Shown here: positions 7,347 to 13,825 of the stretch, in pieces
Position numbering within the stretch: position 1 is the stretch's first letter
Layout of the letters: each line of letters starts with the position of its first letter
Assembly (NCBI GenBank): GCA_023266435.1
Contig: JAHFQF010000011.1
Span: 1 to 21,012 of the forward strand
Source of the DNA: Legionellales bacterium
Lineage (GTDB): Bacteria > Pseudomonadota > Gammaproteobacteria > Berkiellales > Berkiellaceae
Direction: 5' to 3'
Length of the DNA stretch: 21,012 nt
The notes under the pieces: model-generated
Seen by the model: only the letters and a program-made list of their open reading frames with translations
Told to the model about the DNA's origin: nothing
Databases searched by the model: none
Program-made: the position numbers and the translations under genes

Positions 7347-7596
7347 CGGTTTCTTTGAGATCGAGAAAGGGTTCTTCTTGAAAGCCTTGGTCAGTATTCT
7401 CAATTAATTTAGTAACCTTGAGCTCAGCGGTTTGTAGTGTTTTTTGGCAGGACTGAGCTAACTTCAGTCCTTTTTCAAAAGTCGATAAGGCCTCCTCTAA
7501 AGGAAGATCCCCTTGCTCCAACGTTTTGACGAGCGTTTCTAAGTCAATGATTGCCTGTTCAAAGCCATTGGTTTTTTTTCCGCGAGTTACTGCCAC
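7339..7596 (-). CDS. xseB: Exodeoxyribonuclease VII small subunit
   Basis: The 85-residue helical small subunit pairs with XseA to form exonuclease VII, which degrades single-stranded DNA. The core F-E-Q-A-I-I-D-L-E-T-L-V-K-T-L-E-Q-G-D-L-P-L-E-E-A-L-S-x-F-E-K-G-L-K-L (residues 12-46) is the family signature. It starts at GTG 7596 with AAGGAG eight bases upstream. Its end overlaps the ispA start (ATGAGTAA), so xseB-ispA is very probably one transcript, an arrangement common in proteobacteria. xseA is not in this window. Confidence 0.93.
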   Translation of the reverse strand: MAVTRGKKTNGFEQAIIDLETLVKTLEQGDLPLEEALSTFEKGLKLAQSCQKTLQTAELKVTKLIENTDQGFQEEPFLDLKETDE

Positions 7597-7623
7597 GCAC
7601 GTTACTCCTTTGCTTACGCAATA

Positions 7624-7652
7624 AAGCTATCGCAGAGCTGGCAGTAGGTCAA
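7624..7652 (-). promoter_or_regulatory. Possible sigma-70 promoter of xseB-ispA
   Basis: On the minus strand TTGACC (7652-7647) is followed after 17 bases by TAGCTT (7629-7624). The -35 box is good and the -10 box is poor. It lies about 30 bases before the xseB start in the divergent xseB/motA gap. Confidence 0.4.
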
Positions 7653-7696
7653 GTTGCTTAGCAGATATTTTCTAAATGAGGGTAGGTGTGGGGGTA

Positions 7697-7725
7697 TTTA
7701 AGGTGGTTAAAAGTTAGCATACAAT
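7697..7725 (+). promoter_or_regulatory. Possible promoter of motA-motB-pilZ
   Basis: TACAAT (7720-7725) is a good -10 box. TTTAAG (7697-7702), 17 bases upstream, is a weak -35 box. I looked for the flagellar sigma-28 pattern (TAAA, spacer, GCCGATAA) in 7597-7796 and did not find a convincing one. The rest of this 200-base gap shows nothing clear. Confidence 0.35.
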
Positions 7726-7796
7726 CTAAAATTAAAAGTAGTAACCAGTAATGGTTTCTATGCCTTGAATTTTGTGCTGAGCAGCAAGGACGTATC

Positions 7797-8549
7797 ATGG
7801 ATTTAGCGAGCCTGTTTGGTATTTTAGGTGCTTTTAGCATCATCGGCCTGACCATGTATCTTGGGGGCGGGATCAGCCTGTTTTTCAATGTGCATGCAAT
7901 CTGCATTGTATTTGTCGGTTCTTTTTTTATTGTGATGTCAAAGTTTACGATCCAGCAATTTGCCGGCATCTTGCGTGTGGCTGTGAATGCATTTCGGCAT
8001 CGAAGTATCAGAAATGAAGACCTGATTCAAGAGGCGATTCGCATTGCAGATGCTTCGCGTAAAGGTGGGCTCTTGTCTTTAGAGAGCATAGAAGTCAGCC
8101 ATCCCTTCATGGAAAAAGGCATACAGATGCTAGTCGATGGACATGACTCGGAGGTGTTACAAAAAGCACTTAGAAAAGACATGCAAGTCACTACAGAGCG
8201 ACATGATTTAGGGATTCGATTTTTTCAGACGTTGGGAGAGCTGGGTCCAGCCATGGGTATGATTGGTACTTTGATTGGATTGGTGCAAATGCTATCTAGC
8301 ATGGACGATCCAAAATCAATCGGACCTGCCATGGCCATTGCCTTATTAACTACATTGTATGGTGCTGTGTTGGCAAATATCATTGCGTTCCCGATTGCTG
8401 AAAAATTGCGTTTACGCGCAGATGAAGAGCGTATTAATCAATCTTTAATTTTGGATGCACTCAATGGCATTCAAGCGGGTCAAAATCCACGAGTGATTGA
8501 AGAGGTACTGATTAAGTACTTACCTACGAGTAGGCGGCATTTGAAGTAA
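7797..8549 (+). CDS. motA: Flagellar motor stator protein MotA (PomA/MotC type)
   Basis: An inner-membrane stator subunit that forms the ion channel with MotB and drives flagellar rotation. The 250 residues contain four hydrophobic segments, at about 3-24, 33-50, 150-170 and 178-200. The conserved prolines are in G-E-L-G-P-A-M-G-M-I-G-T-L-I-G-L (P151) and A-F-P-I-A-E-K-L (P199). The cytoplasmic loop carries the R-K-G-G-L-L-S-L-E block (88-96) seen in PomA-like proteins, and the length is nearer PomA/MotC (about 250) than E. coli MotA (295). This hints at sodium coupling or a second stator set, but the ion cannot be read from sequence alone. ATG 7797 has AAGGA upstream. It is first in the mot-pilZ operon. 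Confidence 0.93.
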   Translation: MDLASLFGILGAFSIIGLTMYLGGGISLFFNVHAICIVFVGSFFIVMSKFTIQQFAGILRVAVNAFRHRSIRNEDLIQEAIRIADASRKGGLLSLESIEVSHPFMEKGIQMLVDGHDSEVLQKALRKDMQVTTERHDLGIRFFQTLGELGPAMGMIGTLIGLVQMLSSMDDPKSIGPAMAIALLTTLYGAVLANIIAFPIAEKLRLRADEERINQSLILDALNGIQAGQNPRVIEEVLIKYLPTSRRHLK

Positions 8550-8564
8550 GAGAAGCAAACGTGT

Positions 8565-9728
8565 ATGGATCAGGAAGAGTATGTTAGTCATAAACCCCCC
8601 GAGATAAAAGGCTCTCCTGCCTGGGTAGTTACTTTTGCTGATTTAATGTCACTGTTGATGGCCTTCTTTGTTTTGTTGTTGTCTTTTTCGCAGATGGATG
8701 TGCAAAAATTTAAAAAATTATCAGGCTCTATGGAGAACGCTTTCGGTGTACAAAAAAATGTGATCACCTATGAAATCCCTAAGGGCACGAGTGTGATTGC
8801 CAAGGAGTTTACACCGGGCACGCCAGAGCCAACCCCGTTACCCTCTATGTATCAGAAGACCATGCGGGATTTATTTCAGACATTGTATTTTAATCGTCAA
8901 GCTGAGCGTTCTAAAGCACAAAGCACGCTCGCGAGCATGGAAGAAAAAGTAGGGGGGCATGATTCCGCCAGCGTGTTGTCAGAATTAAAAAAATTAAATC
9001 CCAATATTGGACAAGGGACACCCGATGACAATAAAGTGTCAGAAGAAGTGTTACTCGCTATTGTTGCCTTGCTTAAAGAGGCAGAAGAACAAGTCACCAA
9101 TGATGTCATTAAGGAAGCCTTGAAGCGTGCGGATGAAAAAGCACAGGCTGCAATGGAAGCATCTGAAATTGAATCGATTAAAACTGCCAGTAATATTTCA
9201 GAACTATTAAAAGAAGAAATTGATGCAGGCATGGTTGAAGTAGAAGTCTGGGATATGCATGTTGTCATACGCTTGGCCGAATCGGCTTCTTTCAGAGAAG
9301 GGGATGCGCGCATTAAGCGTGCGTTTATTCCTGTACTAGATAGATTGCGCCAAGTTTTTCGTAAAATGAATGGCACCATAGAGATCACTGGGCATACGGA
9401 TGATATTCCAGTACATACTGATCGGTTTCGCTCTAACTGGGATCTGTCGGCTGCACGTGCTGCAACAGTAGCTCATGAATTACTCATGGATGAGACTCTG
9501 GAGCCTGCTCGGATTAAAGTCATTGGGGTGGCCGGCAGTAAGCCTCGCTATCCAAATGACAGCGAAGCCAATCGACGCAAAAATAGAAGGGTAGAAATTA
9601 CCTTAATTCAAGGAGATGAGCCCATCTACTCACAATCGGTATTGCGTGAGTTACAAACTTTATTACCTGATGCTTCCGCCCAGGAACCACAAAATATGCT
9701 GCCTTTATCTGAGTCTACGGTGCCATAG
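8565..9728 (+). CDS. motB: Flagellar motor stator protein MotB, with long periplasmic linker
   Basis: The MotA partner that carries the ion-binding aspartate and anchors the stator to peptidoglycan. The single membrane segment (about 18-41) has the channel aspartate D26 in T-F-A-D-L-M-S-L-L. The C-terminal OmpA-like domain contains T-G-H-T-D-D-I-P-V-H-T (275-285) and N-W-D-L-S-A-A-R-A (291-299). At 387 residues it is longer than typical MotB (about 300). The extra length is a charged helical region at about 95-225 between the membrane segment and the OmpA domain. It begins 15 bases after motA with a weak ribosome site, which suggests coupling to motA translation. Confidence 0.93.
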   Translation: MDQEEYVSHKPPEIKGSPAWVVTFADLMSLLMAFFVLLLSFSQMDVQKFKKLSGSMENAFGVQKNVITYEIPKGTSVIAKEFTPGTPEPTPLPSMYQKTMRDLFQTLYFNRQAERSKAQSTLASMEEKVGGHDSASVLSELKKLNPNIGQGTPDDNKVSEEVLLAIVALLKEAEEQVTNDVIKEALKRADEKAQAAMEASEIESIKTASNISELLKEEIDAGMVEVEVWDMHVVIRLAESASFREGDARIKRAFIPVLDRLRQVFRKMNGTIEITGHTDDIPVHTDRFRSNWDLSAARAATVAHELLMDETLEPARIKVIGVAGSKPRYPNDSEANRRKNRRVEITLIQGDEPIYSQSVLRELQTLLPDASAQEPQNMLPLSESTVP

Positions 9729-9745
9729 TAGAGAGGAAACTGAAT

Positions 9746-10327
9746 ATGAATGCACATGACAAAAGAACATATTTTCGAGTGAAAACAGAAATGGCACTTG
9801 CTTGTCAGGCTTTAACCGCAGAGCAGTACCCACAATGGTATCAACGCATCGTCACAGATACGATCCCAAGCACAGACGGCTACCAGCAATTTTTATTTTT
9901 AGACACTGAGATTATCAATGCAATTGAAAAATTAGCGTTCGATCACCCACAAGTAGCCAAAGTATTTACTTTATTTAATCGCAAGTTGAATTTGGTTTCT
10001 AAAGGTGGCGCATTGGCAAAAGAAGATTCTCAATTAGGCCATGCACCGTATCAAATGGTAGATTTGAGCGCAACAGGATTACGCTTTCTCAGCCCAGATA
10101 AATACATGCCGGAGCAATTTGTTCTCATGGAGTGTATTTTGCCTCCACAGGAGATTTTTATTACTTTAATTGCCAAAATAGTCCGTTGTGTGGCGACTGA
10201 TCGCGGATATGAAATTGCAGCTTTTTTTGATACCATCCGCCCAGTCGATCAAGAGCGTTTAATTCAACGCGTGATGCAAGCAGAAATGCACCAGATACGC
10301 TCACAAAGATATCTGAATCAAGGTTAA
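9746..10327 (+). CDS. PilZ-domain protein, likely c-di-GMP receptor
   Basis: The 193 residues carry the two PilZ signatures: R-T-Y-F-R (RxxxR, R7 to R11) at the N-terminus and D-L-S-A-T-G (DxSxxG, D106, S108, G111). These bind cyclic di-GMP in the PilZ family. About 95 residues separate the two motifs, much more than in a minimal PilZ domain, so an inserted segment lies between them. AGAGGA precedes ATG 9746. The gene follows motB by 17 bases. From this context I infer a YcgR-like role, coupling c-di-GMP level to stator or motor output. The protein is cytoplasmic, with no membrane segment. Confidence 0.85.
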   Translation: MNAHDKRTYFRVKTEMALACQALTAEQYPQWYQRIVTDTIPSTDGYQQFLFLDTEIINAIEKLAFDHPQVAKVFTLFNRKLNLVSKGGALAKEDSQLGHAPYQMVDLSATGLRFLSPDKYMPEQFVLMECILPPQEIFITLIAKIVRCVATDRGYEIAAFFDTIRPVDQERLIQRVMQAEMHQIRSQRYLNQG

Positions 10328-10410
10328 GTGCCATCGACAATTTGGAAAATTGAGTAACCTGCAACTTAGGGTTTTGTAACCCCCATTCAAACTTTTTAAC
10401 GAAAAAAGTT
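10321..10410 (+). terminator. Cluster of hairpins after pilZ, possible transcript end
   Basis: Successive inverted repeats follow the pilZ stop: CAATTT/AAATTG nested inside AGGTTA/TAACCT (10321-10350), GGGTT/AACCC around TTGT (10369-10382), and AACTTTTT/AAAAAGTT (10390-10410). None is followed by a classic T-run on the plus strand, so termination here is a guess. Confidence 0.35.
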
Positions 10411-10425
10411 ACTAAACTACCATGG

Positions 10426-10454
10426 TTTTTATTAACTGAATTTTACTATACAAT
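10426..10454 (+). promoter_or_regulatory. Possible promoter of the DUF445-upp operon
   Basis: TACAAT (10449-10454) is a good -10 box with a weak TTTTTA (10426-10431) 17 bases upstream. A second -10-like TATACT lies at 10473-10478. Either would place the palindromic element at 10483-10589 in the 5' leader. Confidence 0.35.
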
Positions 10455-10482
10455 GGGCGGGCGTGTTTATTGTATACTCTTC

Positions 10483-10589
10483 CCCATTTAGTTTTATACG
10501 TTGTTGTTTTCGCCAGCTTGCAATCCTCATGTACGTGATTGTACACTCCGGTTGCTCGCGGCTCAACGCCTAGTCTAAAACCAAATGGG
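10483..10589. repeat. MITE-like palindromic element, copy 1
   Basis: The terminal arms CCCATTTAGTTTTA (10483-10496) and TAAAACCAAATGGG (10576-10589) are inverted repeats with one mismatch in 14. The interior shares long identity with the copy at 15750-15855, including CGCCAGC, GCAATCCTC, GGTTGCTC, GGCTCAACGCCTAGTCTAAAA and a GTAC...GTAC inner hairpin. It lies just upstream of the DUF445 gene. A minus-strand open frame across it (10412-10645) appears to be only a reading of the repeat. Confidence 0.75.
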
Positions 10590-10620
10590 TTTGAGTACAG
10601 TTTGTCGTCAGGAGCCCTGG

Positions 10621-11337
10621 GTGTGCAATAAAAGTTTACTAACAAACATAATTTCTCTGCTTGTTTTCCTCTTCAGTTATTTTTTACCTGAGCCTTATCG
10701 CACTTTTCTGAATCAAATGGGTATTTTTGCATTGTCTGGTGCCCTGACCAATTGGCTAGCCATTCACATGCTGTTTGAGAGGATTCCTTTTCTCTATGGT
10801 TCAGGGATCATTGAGCAGCGTTTTGATACCTTTAAAGATGAGATAAAGCGGCTAGTGATGGAAGAGTTATTTACGAGCACCATCGTAGAGAAAGCGATAT
10901 CAGGCAAACAATCCAAAGTAAAAACAGCTATTACGGATTTATTGGATAATTTAGACTACAATCAGATTTATGAAGAGTTAATTCAATCTATTTTAAACTC
11001 CCCCTTGGGCGCTATGTTATCTATGATCGGTGGTGCTGCAGCCTTAGAGCCTATGCGACCTAATTTAGTAGAAAAATTGCGCGAATATTTTCATCAATTG
11101 GCGCACTCTGATCAATTGCAACAGCAATTAACGGATGTAATCAATCAACAAACGTCTCCCTCAGACTTAATGCAACAAGTCACTCAGATTGTAGAGCTGC
11201 GCTTAGCAGAATTAACACCAAAGATGGTGAAAGATATCATGCAGCGGATGATTCGAGATCATTTAGGGTGGTTAGTCATTTGGGGTGGAATTTTTGGTGC
11301 AGTTGTTGGTTTGTTTAACGCCATGCTCATAAGGTAA
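10621..11337 (+). CDS. DUF445 family membrane protein
   Basis: The 238 residues have a hydrophobic N-terminus (about 7-20 and a following segment) containing G-A-L-T-N-W-L-A-I-H-M-L-F-E-R, the DUF445 hallmark. A long helical, largely soluble middle follows, and the C-terminal hydrophobic segment is W-L-V-I-W-G-G-I-F-G-A-V-V-G-L-F-N. I place the start at GTG 10621 because AGGAG ends six bases before it. The longer frame from ATG 10585 would start inside the right arm of the palindromic repeat. The function of the family is not established. It is five bases upstream of upp and on the same strand, so the two are probably co-transcribed. Confidence 0.85.
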   Translation: MCNKSLLTNIISLLVFLFSYFLPEPYRTFLNQMGIFALSGALTNWLAIHMLFERIPFLYGSGIIEQRFDTFKDEIKRLVMEELFTSTIVEKAISGKQSKVKTAITDLLDNLDYNQIYEELIQSILNSPLGAMLSMIGGAAALEPMRPNLVEKLREYFHQLAHSDQLQQQLTDVINQQTSPSDLMQQVTQIVELRLAELTPKMVKDIMQRMIRDHLGWLVIWGGIFGAVVGLFNAMLIR

Positions 11338-11342
11338 AAAAA

Positions 11343-11996
11343 ATGGTTATTAAAAAAGTTGCAGAGTTCCCCTCGTTGAATGTGATACAGCACCCGTTGA
11401 TTTTACACAAAATGGCACTTTTAAGAGATCATACGACCAGTAAAAAAAGCTTCAAAGAGCTGGTGCATGAAATTACTCTGTTGTTAGCCTATGAAGCCAC
11501 TAAAGATTTACCTACGACGATGGCTGAAGTCAAAACCCCTTTGATGACTTGTCAGGTGCCGGTGTTAACAGGGTTAAAGCCAGTGATTTTACCTATTTTA
11601 AGGGCAGGATTGGGTATGGTGGATGCCATGTTGGATTTGATGCCTTCAGCACGGGTAGGGCATATTGGTCTCTATCGAGATGAAGAAACCCATTTGCCAC
11701 AGGAGTATTATTTCAAAATTCCTAAGGGTAGTAGCAAACGTCGATTTTTTGTTTTAGATCCCATGTTGGCTACTGGCGGATCAGCAGCACATGCTGTGAC
11801 CATCTTAAAAGAACGTGGTGTGAAAGATATCGCGTTTATTTGCTTATTGGCTGCCCCAGAGGGTATACAGCGTTTTTCAAAACTACATCCAAATATTCCA
11901 GTATATTGTGCCAGCTTGGATGAAAAGTTGAACGAGGATGATTATATTTTGCCGGGATTGGGGGATGCAGGGGATCGGTTATTTGGTACCAAATAG
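11343..11996 (+). CDS. upp: Uracil phosphoribosyltransferase
   Basis: It salvages uracil to UMP using PRPP in the cytoplasm. The 217 residues are close to the usual 208-210. The PRPP loop V-L-D-P-M-L-A-T-G-G-S lies at 137-147, I-L-R-A-G-L-G-M at 85-92, and the C-terminal uracil-binding block Y-I-L-P-G-L-G-D-A-G-D-R-L-F-G-T at 201-216. It starts five bases after the DUF445 stop, with AAGG overlapping the end of that gene. Confidence 0.96.
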   Translation: MVIKKVAEFPSLNVIQHPLILHKMALLRDHTTSKKSFKELVHEITLLLAYEATKDLPTTMAEVKTPLMTCQVPVLTGLKPVILPILRAGLGMVDAMLDLMPSARVGHIGLYRDEETHLPQEYYFKIPKGSSKRRFFVLDPMLATGGSAAHAVTILKERGVKDIAFICLLAAPEGIQRFSKLHPNIPVYCASLDEKLNEDDYILPGLGDAGDRLFGTK

Positions 11997-12023
11997 GGGA
12001 CCCTCGTAGAATCGAGTCCCTGT
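11996..12023. terminator. Weak hairpin between the convergent upp and ftsI-like genes
   Basis: CTCG/CGAG around TAGAAT with outer GGGA/TCCC pairs and a two-base bulge forms a short stem directly after the upp stop. There is no adjacent T-run on either strand, although TTTTTAAG follows further along on the plus strand. It is a possible transcript end for upp and is poorly supported. Confidence 0.3.
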
Positions 12024-12053
12024 CTCCTGACTAATGGTTTTTAAGAAAACTCA

Positions 12054-13754
12054 TCATTCATCCTGAATGTCTGTGGGTTGATCAGGTAGTATTTGATAGA
12101 GCTGTAGTGCTTTGCTTGCAATCTTTTTGTAAAGAGGCGCAGCTACAGCACCTCCATAATATTGAGTTTTTGGCTCGTCCACCATAATCAAAATCACAAA
12201 CTTGGGTCGACTAGCCGGTGTCACTCCCGCAAACAAACTCAAGTGTCGATTTTTATCGTAACCATCTGCACCGACTATACGTACCGTACCAGTTTTCCCT
12301 GCAGTTTGATATTGCGGTATCATGGCCAACCTGCCTGAGCCAGTAGGTGAGACCACGTGAGTCAGATACTCAAAGAGTTCTTGCGTGGTCTGTTTAGGTG
12401 TAATCTGTGCGATTTCATTGGATTGTTGCTCAGCGTGTCTCAGCATGATCAAAGGTTTTTGTAAGCCTTTGCGCGCTAAGGTGCCATAGGCATTGGCTAA
12501 TTGTATGGGTGTCACTGTCATACCATAGCCCATGCTGAAGGTAGCCAGAACAAAGCTTTTATCGGCCATGCGATAGGGAATATATCCCATGACCTCTCCC
12601 GGAAAGACACTTAACAGATGTGTGCCTAAACCAAACAATTGATACATGTTACGTAGATCATTGGCTGGGTAGTCTAGCGTCACTTGGCTAATGGCAATGT
12701 TGCTGGATTTTTTTAATACATCAGGAATGGTCAAATCACCAAAATTATGTACATCTCGTACGATGTTATGTTGAACACGACGATATCCTGGTGAAGTATG
12801 AATGACTTGGGTCTTATTAAAGTCTGGATGCATCATTGCAGATAACAAGGCAAAAGGCTTGGCAGTAGAGCCTGGTTCAAATTGATCCGTAAAGGCTTTT
12901 AAGCGCGTGTTTTTGCCAGCGCGATCTTGGCGTTGATTAGGATTAAAAGAAGGGTAGCTTCCAGTAGCCAATAGTTCATTGGTTTCTGCATCTAGGATCA
13001 GGAATAATCCCCAATTTGCTCCCGTCTCTTTTACAGCTTGTTGCATGACATGCATACTGTGACTTTGTAAGCGAAGATCTACAGTTAACTGCACGTCTTT
13101 ACCAGGGATTGGGGGAGCAAGGGTTGCGAGATCTTCAATCAGTCTGCCTTGTGCATCTTCAATGATTTGTTTCTTACCACGTTTGGGTGCTAAAAGCTGG
13201 TTGTAAGCCAGCTCTATTCCTGACTGACCTTTGTCTTGAGAGTCTGTAAAGCCAATCAATTGGGCAATACTTTCTGCCGCTGGGTAATAGCGCTTGAAGA
13301 TTTTTTCGTCATACAGGCCTTTAACCTTCAGTTTCATGACTTTATCACGGAGTGAGGGCGCGATTTCTTTTTTGAGATACACAAATTGTTTTTCAGATTG
13401 TGACTGACGTGATTGAATATAAGTGGGTGTCACTGATAAAGCGCCTGCCAAACTAGCAATTTGTTTGGCATCCGGGTTAAAGCGTTTAGGATCGATCCAA
13501 AGATGATACATGGGCGTGCTCATCGCTACAGGTGTGCCACGGCGATCCGTAATCATACCGCGATACGCTTCAATTGGCATTGTGCGTACCGTACGCGCAT
13601 TTCCTTGTGCTTGCAGGAATTCAATTTGTTCAACTTGCAAATAAACGAGCCGACTGATTACAGCAAGCAAAAAGGCAAATAGAAAAAAAGAAATACAATA
13701 AAGTCGGATATTTTGCTTGAACATGTCCCAGTCATCGATTTGGCGGTGCTGCAC
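12054..13754 (-). CDS. ftsI: FtsI/PBP3-type peptidoglycan transpeptidase (class B PBP)
   Basis: A septal-type D,D-transpeptidase anchored in the inner membrane. Residues 17-41 form the membrane anchor, followed by the PBP dimerisation domain (R-G-M-I-T-D-R-R-G-T-P near 65-75) and the transpeptidase domain. The catalytic motifs are S-T-A-K (S296 to K299), S-S-N (350-352) and K-T-G-T (487-490). M-G-Y-G-M-T-V-T-P-I-Q-L-A-N-A-Y (408-423) is typical of FtsI. Its 566 residues fit. The annotated start is GTG 13754, but a perfect TATAAT lies immediately upstream (13762-13757) and would place the transcript start inside the frame, so ATG 13724 (residue 11) is an alternative. It is not within a dcw cluster here, so it may be the relocated main ftsI or a second paralogue. 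Confidence 0.9.
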   Translation of the reverse strand: MQHRQIDDWDMFKQNIRLYCISFFLFAFLLAVISRLVYLQVEQIEFLQAQGNARTVRTMPIEAYRGMITDRRGTPVAMSTPMYHLWIDPKRFNPDAKQIASLAGALSVTPTYIQSRQSQSEKQFVYLKKEIAPSLRDKVMKLKVKGLYDEKIFKRYYPAAESIAQLIGFTDSQDKGQSGIELAYNQLLAPKRGKKQIIEDAQGRLIEDLATLAPPIPGKDVQLTVDLRLQSHSMHVMQQAVKETGANWGLFLILDAETNELLATGSYPSFNPNQRQDRAGKNTRLKAFTDQFEPGSTAKPFALLSAMMHPDFNKTQVIHTSPGYRRVQHNIVRDVHNFGDLTIPDVLKKSSNIAISQVTLDYPANDLRNMYQLFGLGTHLLSVFPGEVMGYIPYRMADKSFVLATFSMGYGMTVTPIQLANAYGTLARKGLQKPLIMLRHAEQQSNEIAQITPKQTTQELFEYLTHVVSPTGSGRLAMIPQYQTAGKTGTVRIVGADGYDKNRHLSLFAGVTPASRPKFVILIMVDEPKTQYYGGAVAAPLYKKIASKALQLYQILPDQPTDIQDE

Positions 13755-13778
13755 CCATTATAGCGAAGTTGGGTGCAG
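13749..13778 (-). promoter_or_regulatory. Palindrome flanking a TATAAT box at the ftsI start
   Basis: CTGCACCCA (13749-13757) and TGGGTGCAG (13770-13778) are perfect 9-base inverted repeats around a 12-base spacer. On the minus strand a consensus TATAAT box (13762-13757) lies between and partly inside the arms, with a weak TTAAAC (13785-13780) 17 bases upstream. The arrangement fits either an operator over the promoter or an RNA hairpin over the GTG start. Confidence 0.5.
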
Positions 13779-13825
13779 TGTTTAAGAGAGGGACTTAAAT
13801 ATTTTCACGCTGTAATACATTGAAG

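Noticed and set aside
7597..7796. Possible sigma-28 flagellar promoter before motA
   Set aside because: TAAA words are present, but no GCCGATAA-like -10 element lies at the required spacing.
10412..10645. Minus-strand open frame of 77 codons across the first palindromic element
   Set aside because: Most of its sequence is the repeat itself. The same reading in the second copy is interrupted by stops and no ribosome site is seen, so it is not a gene.
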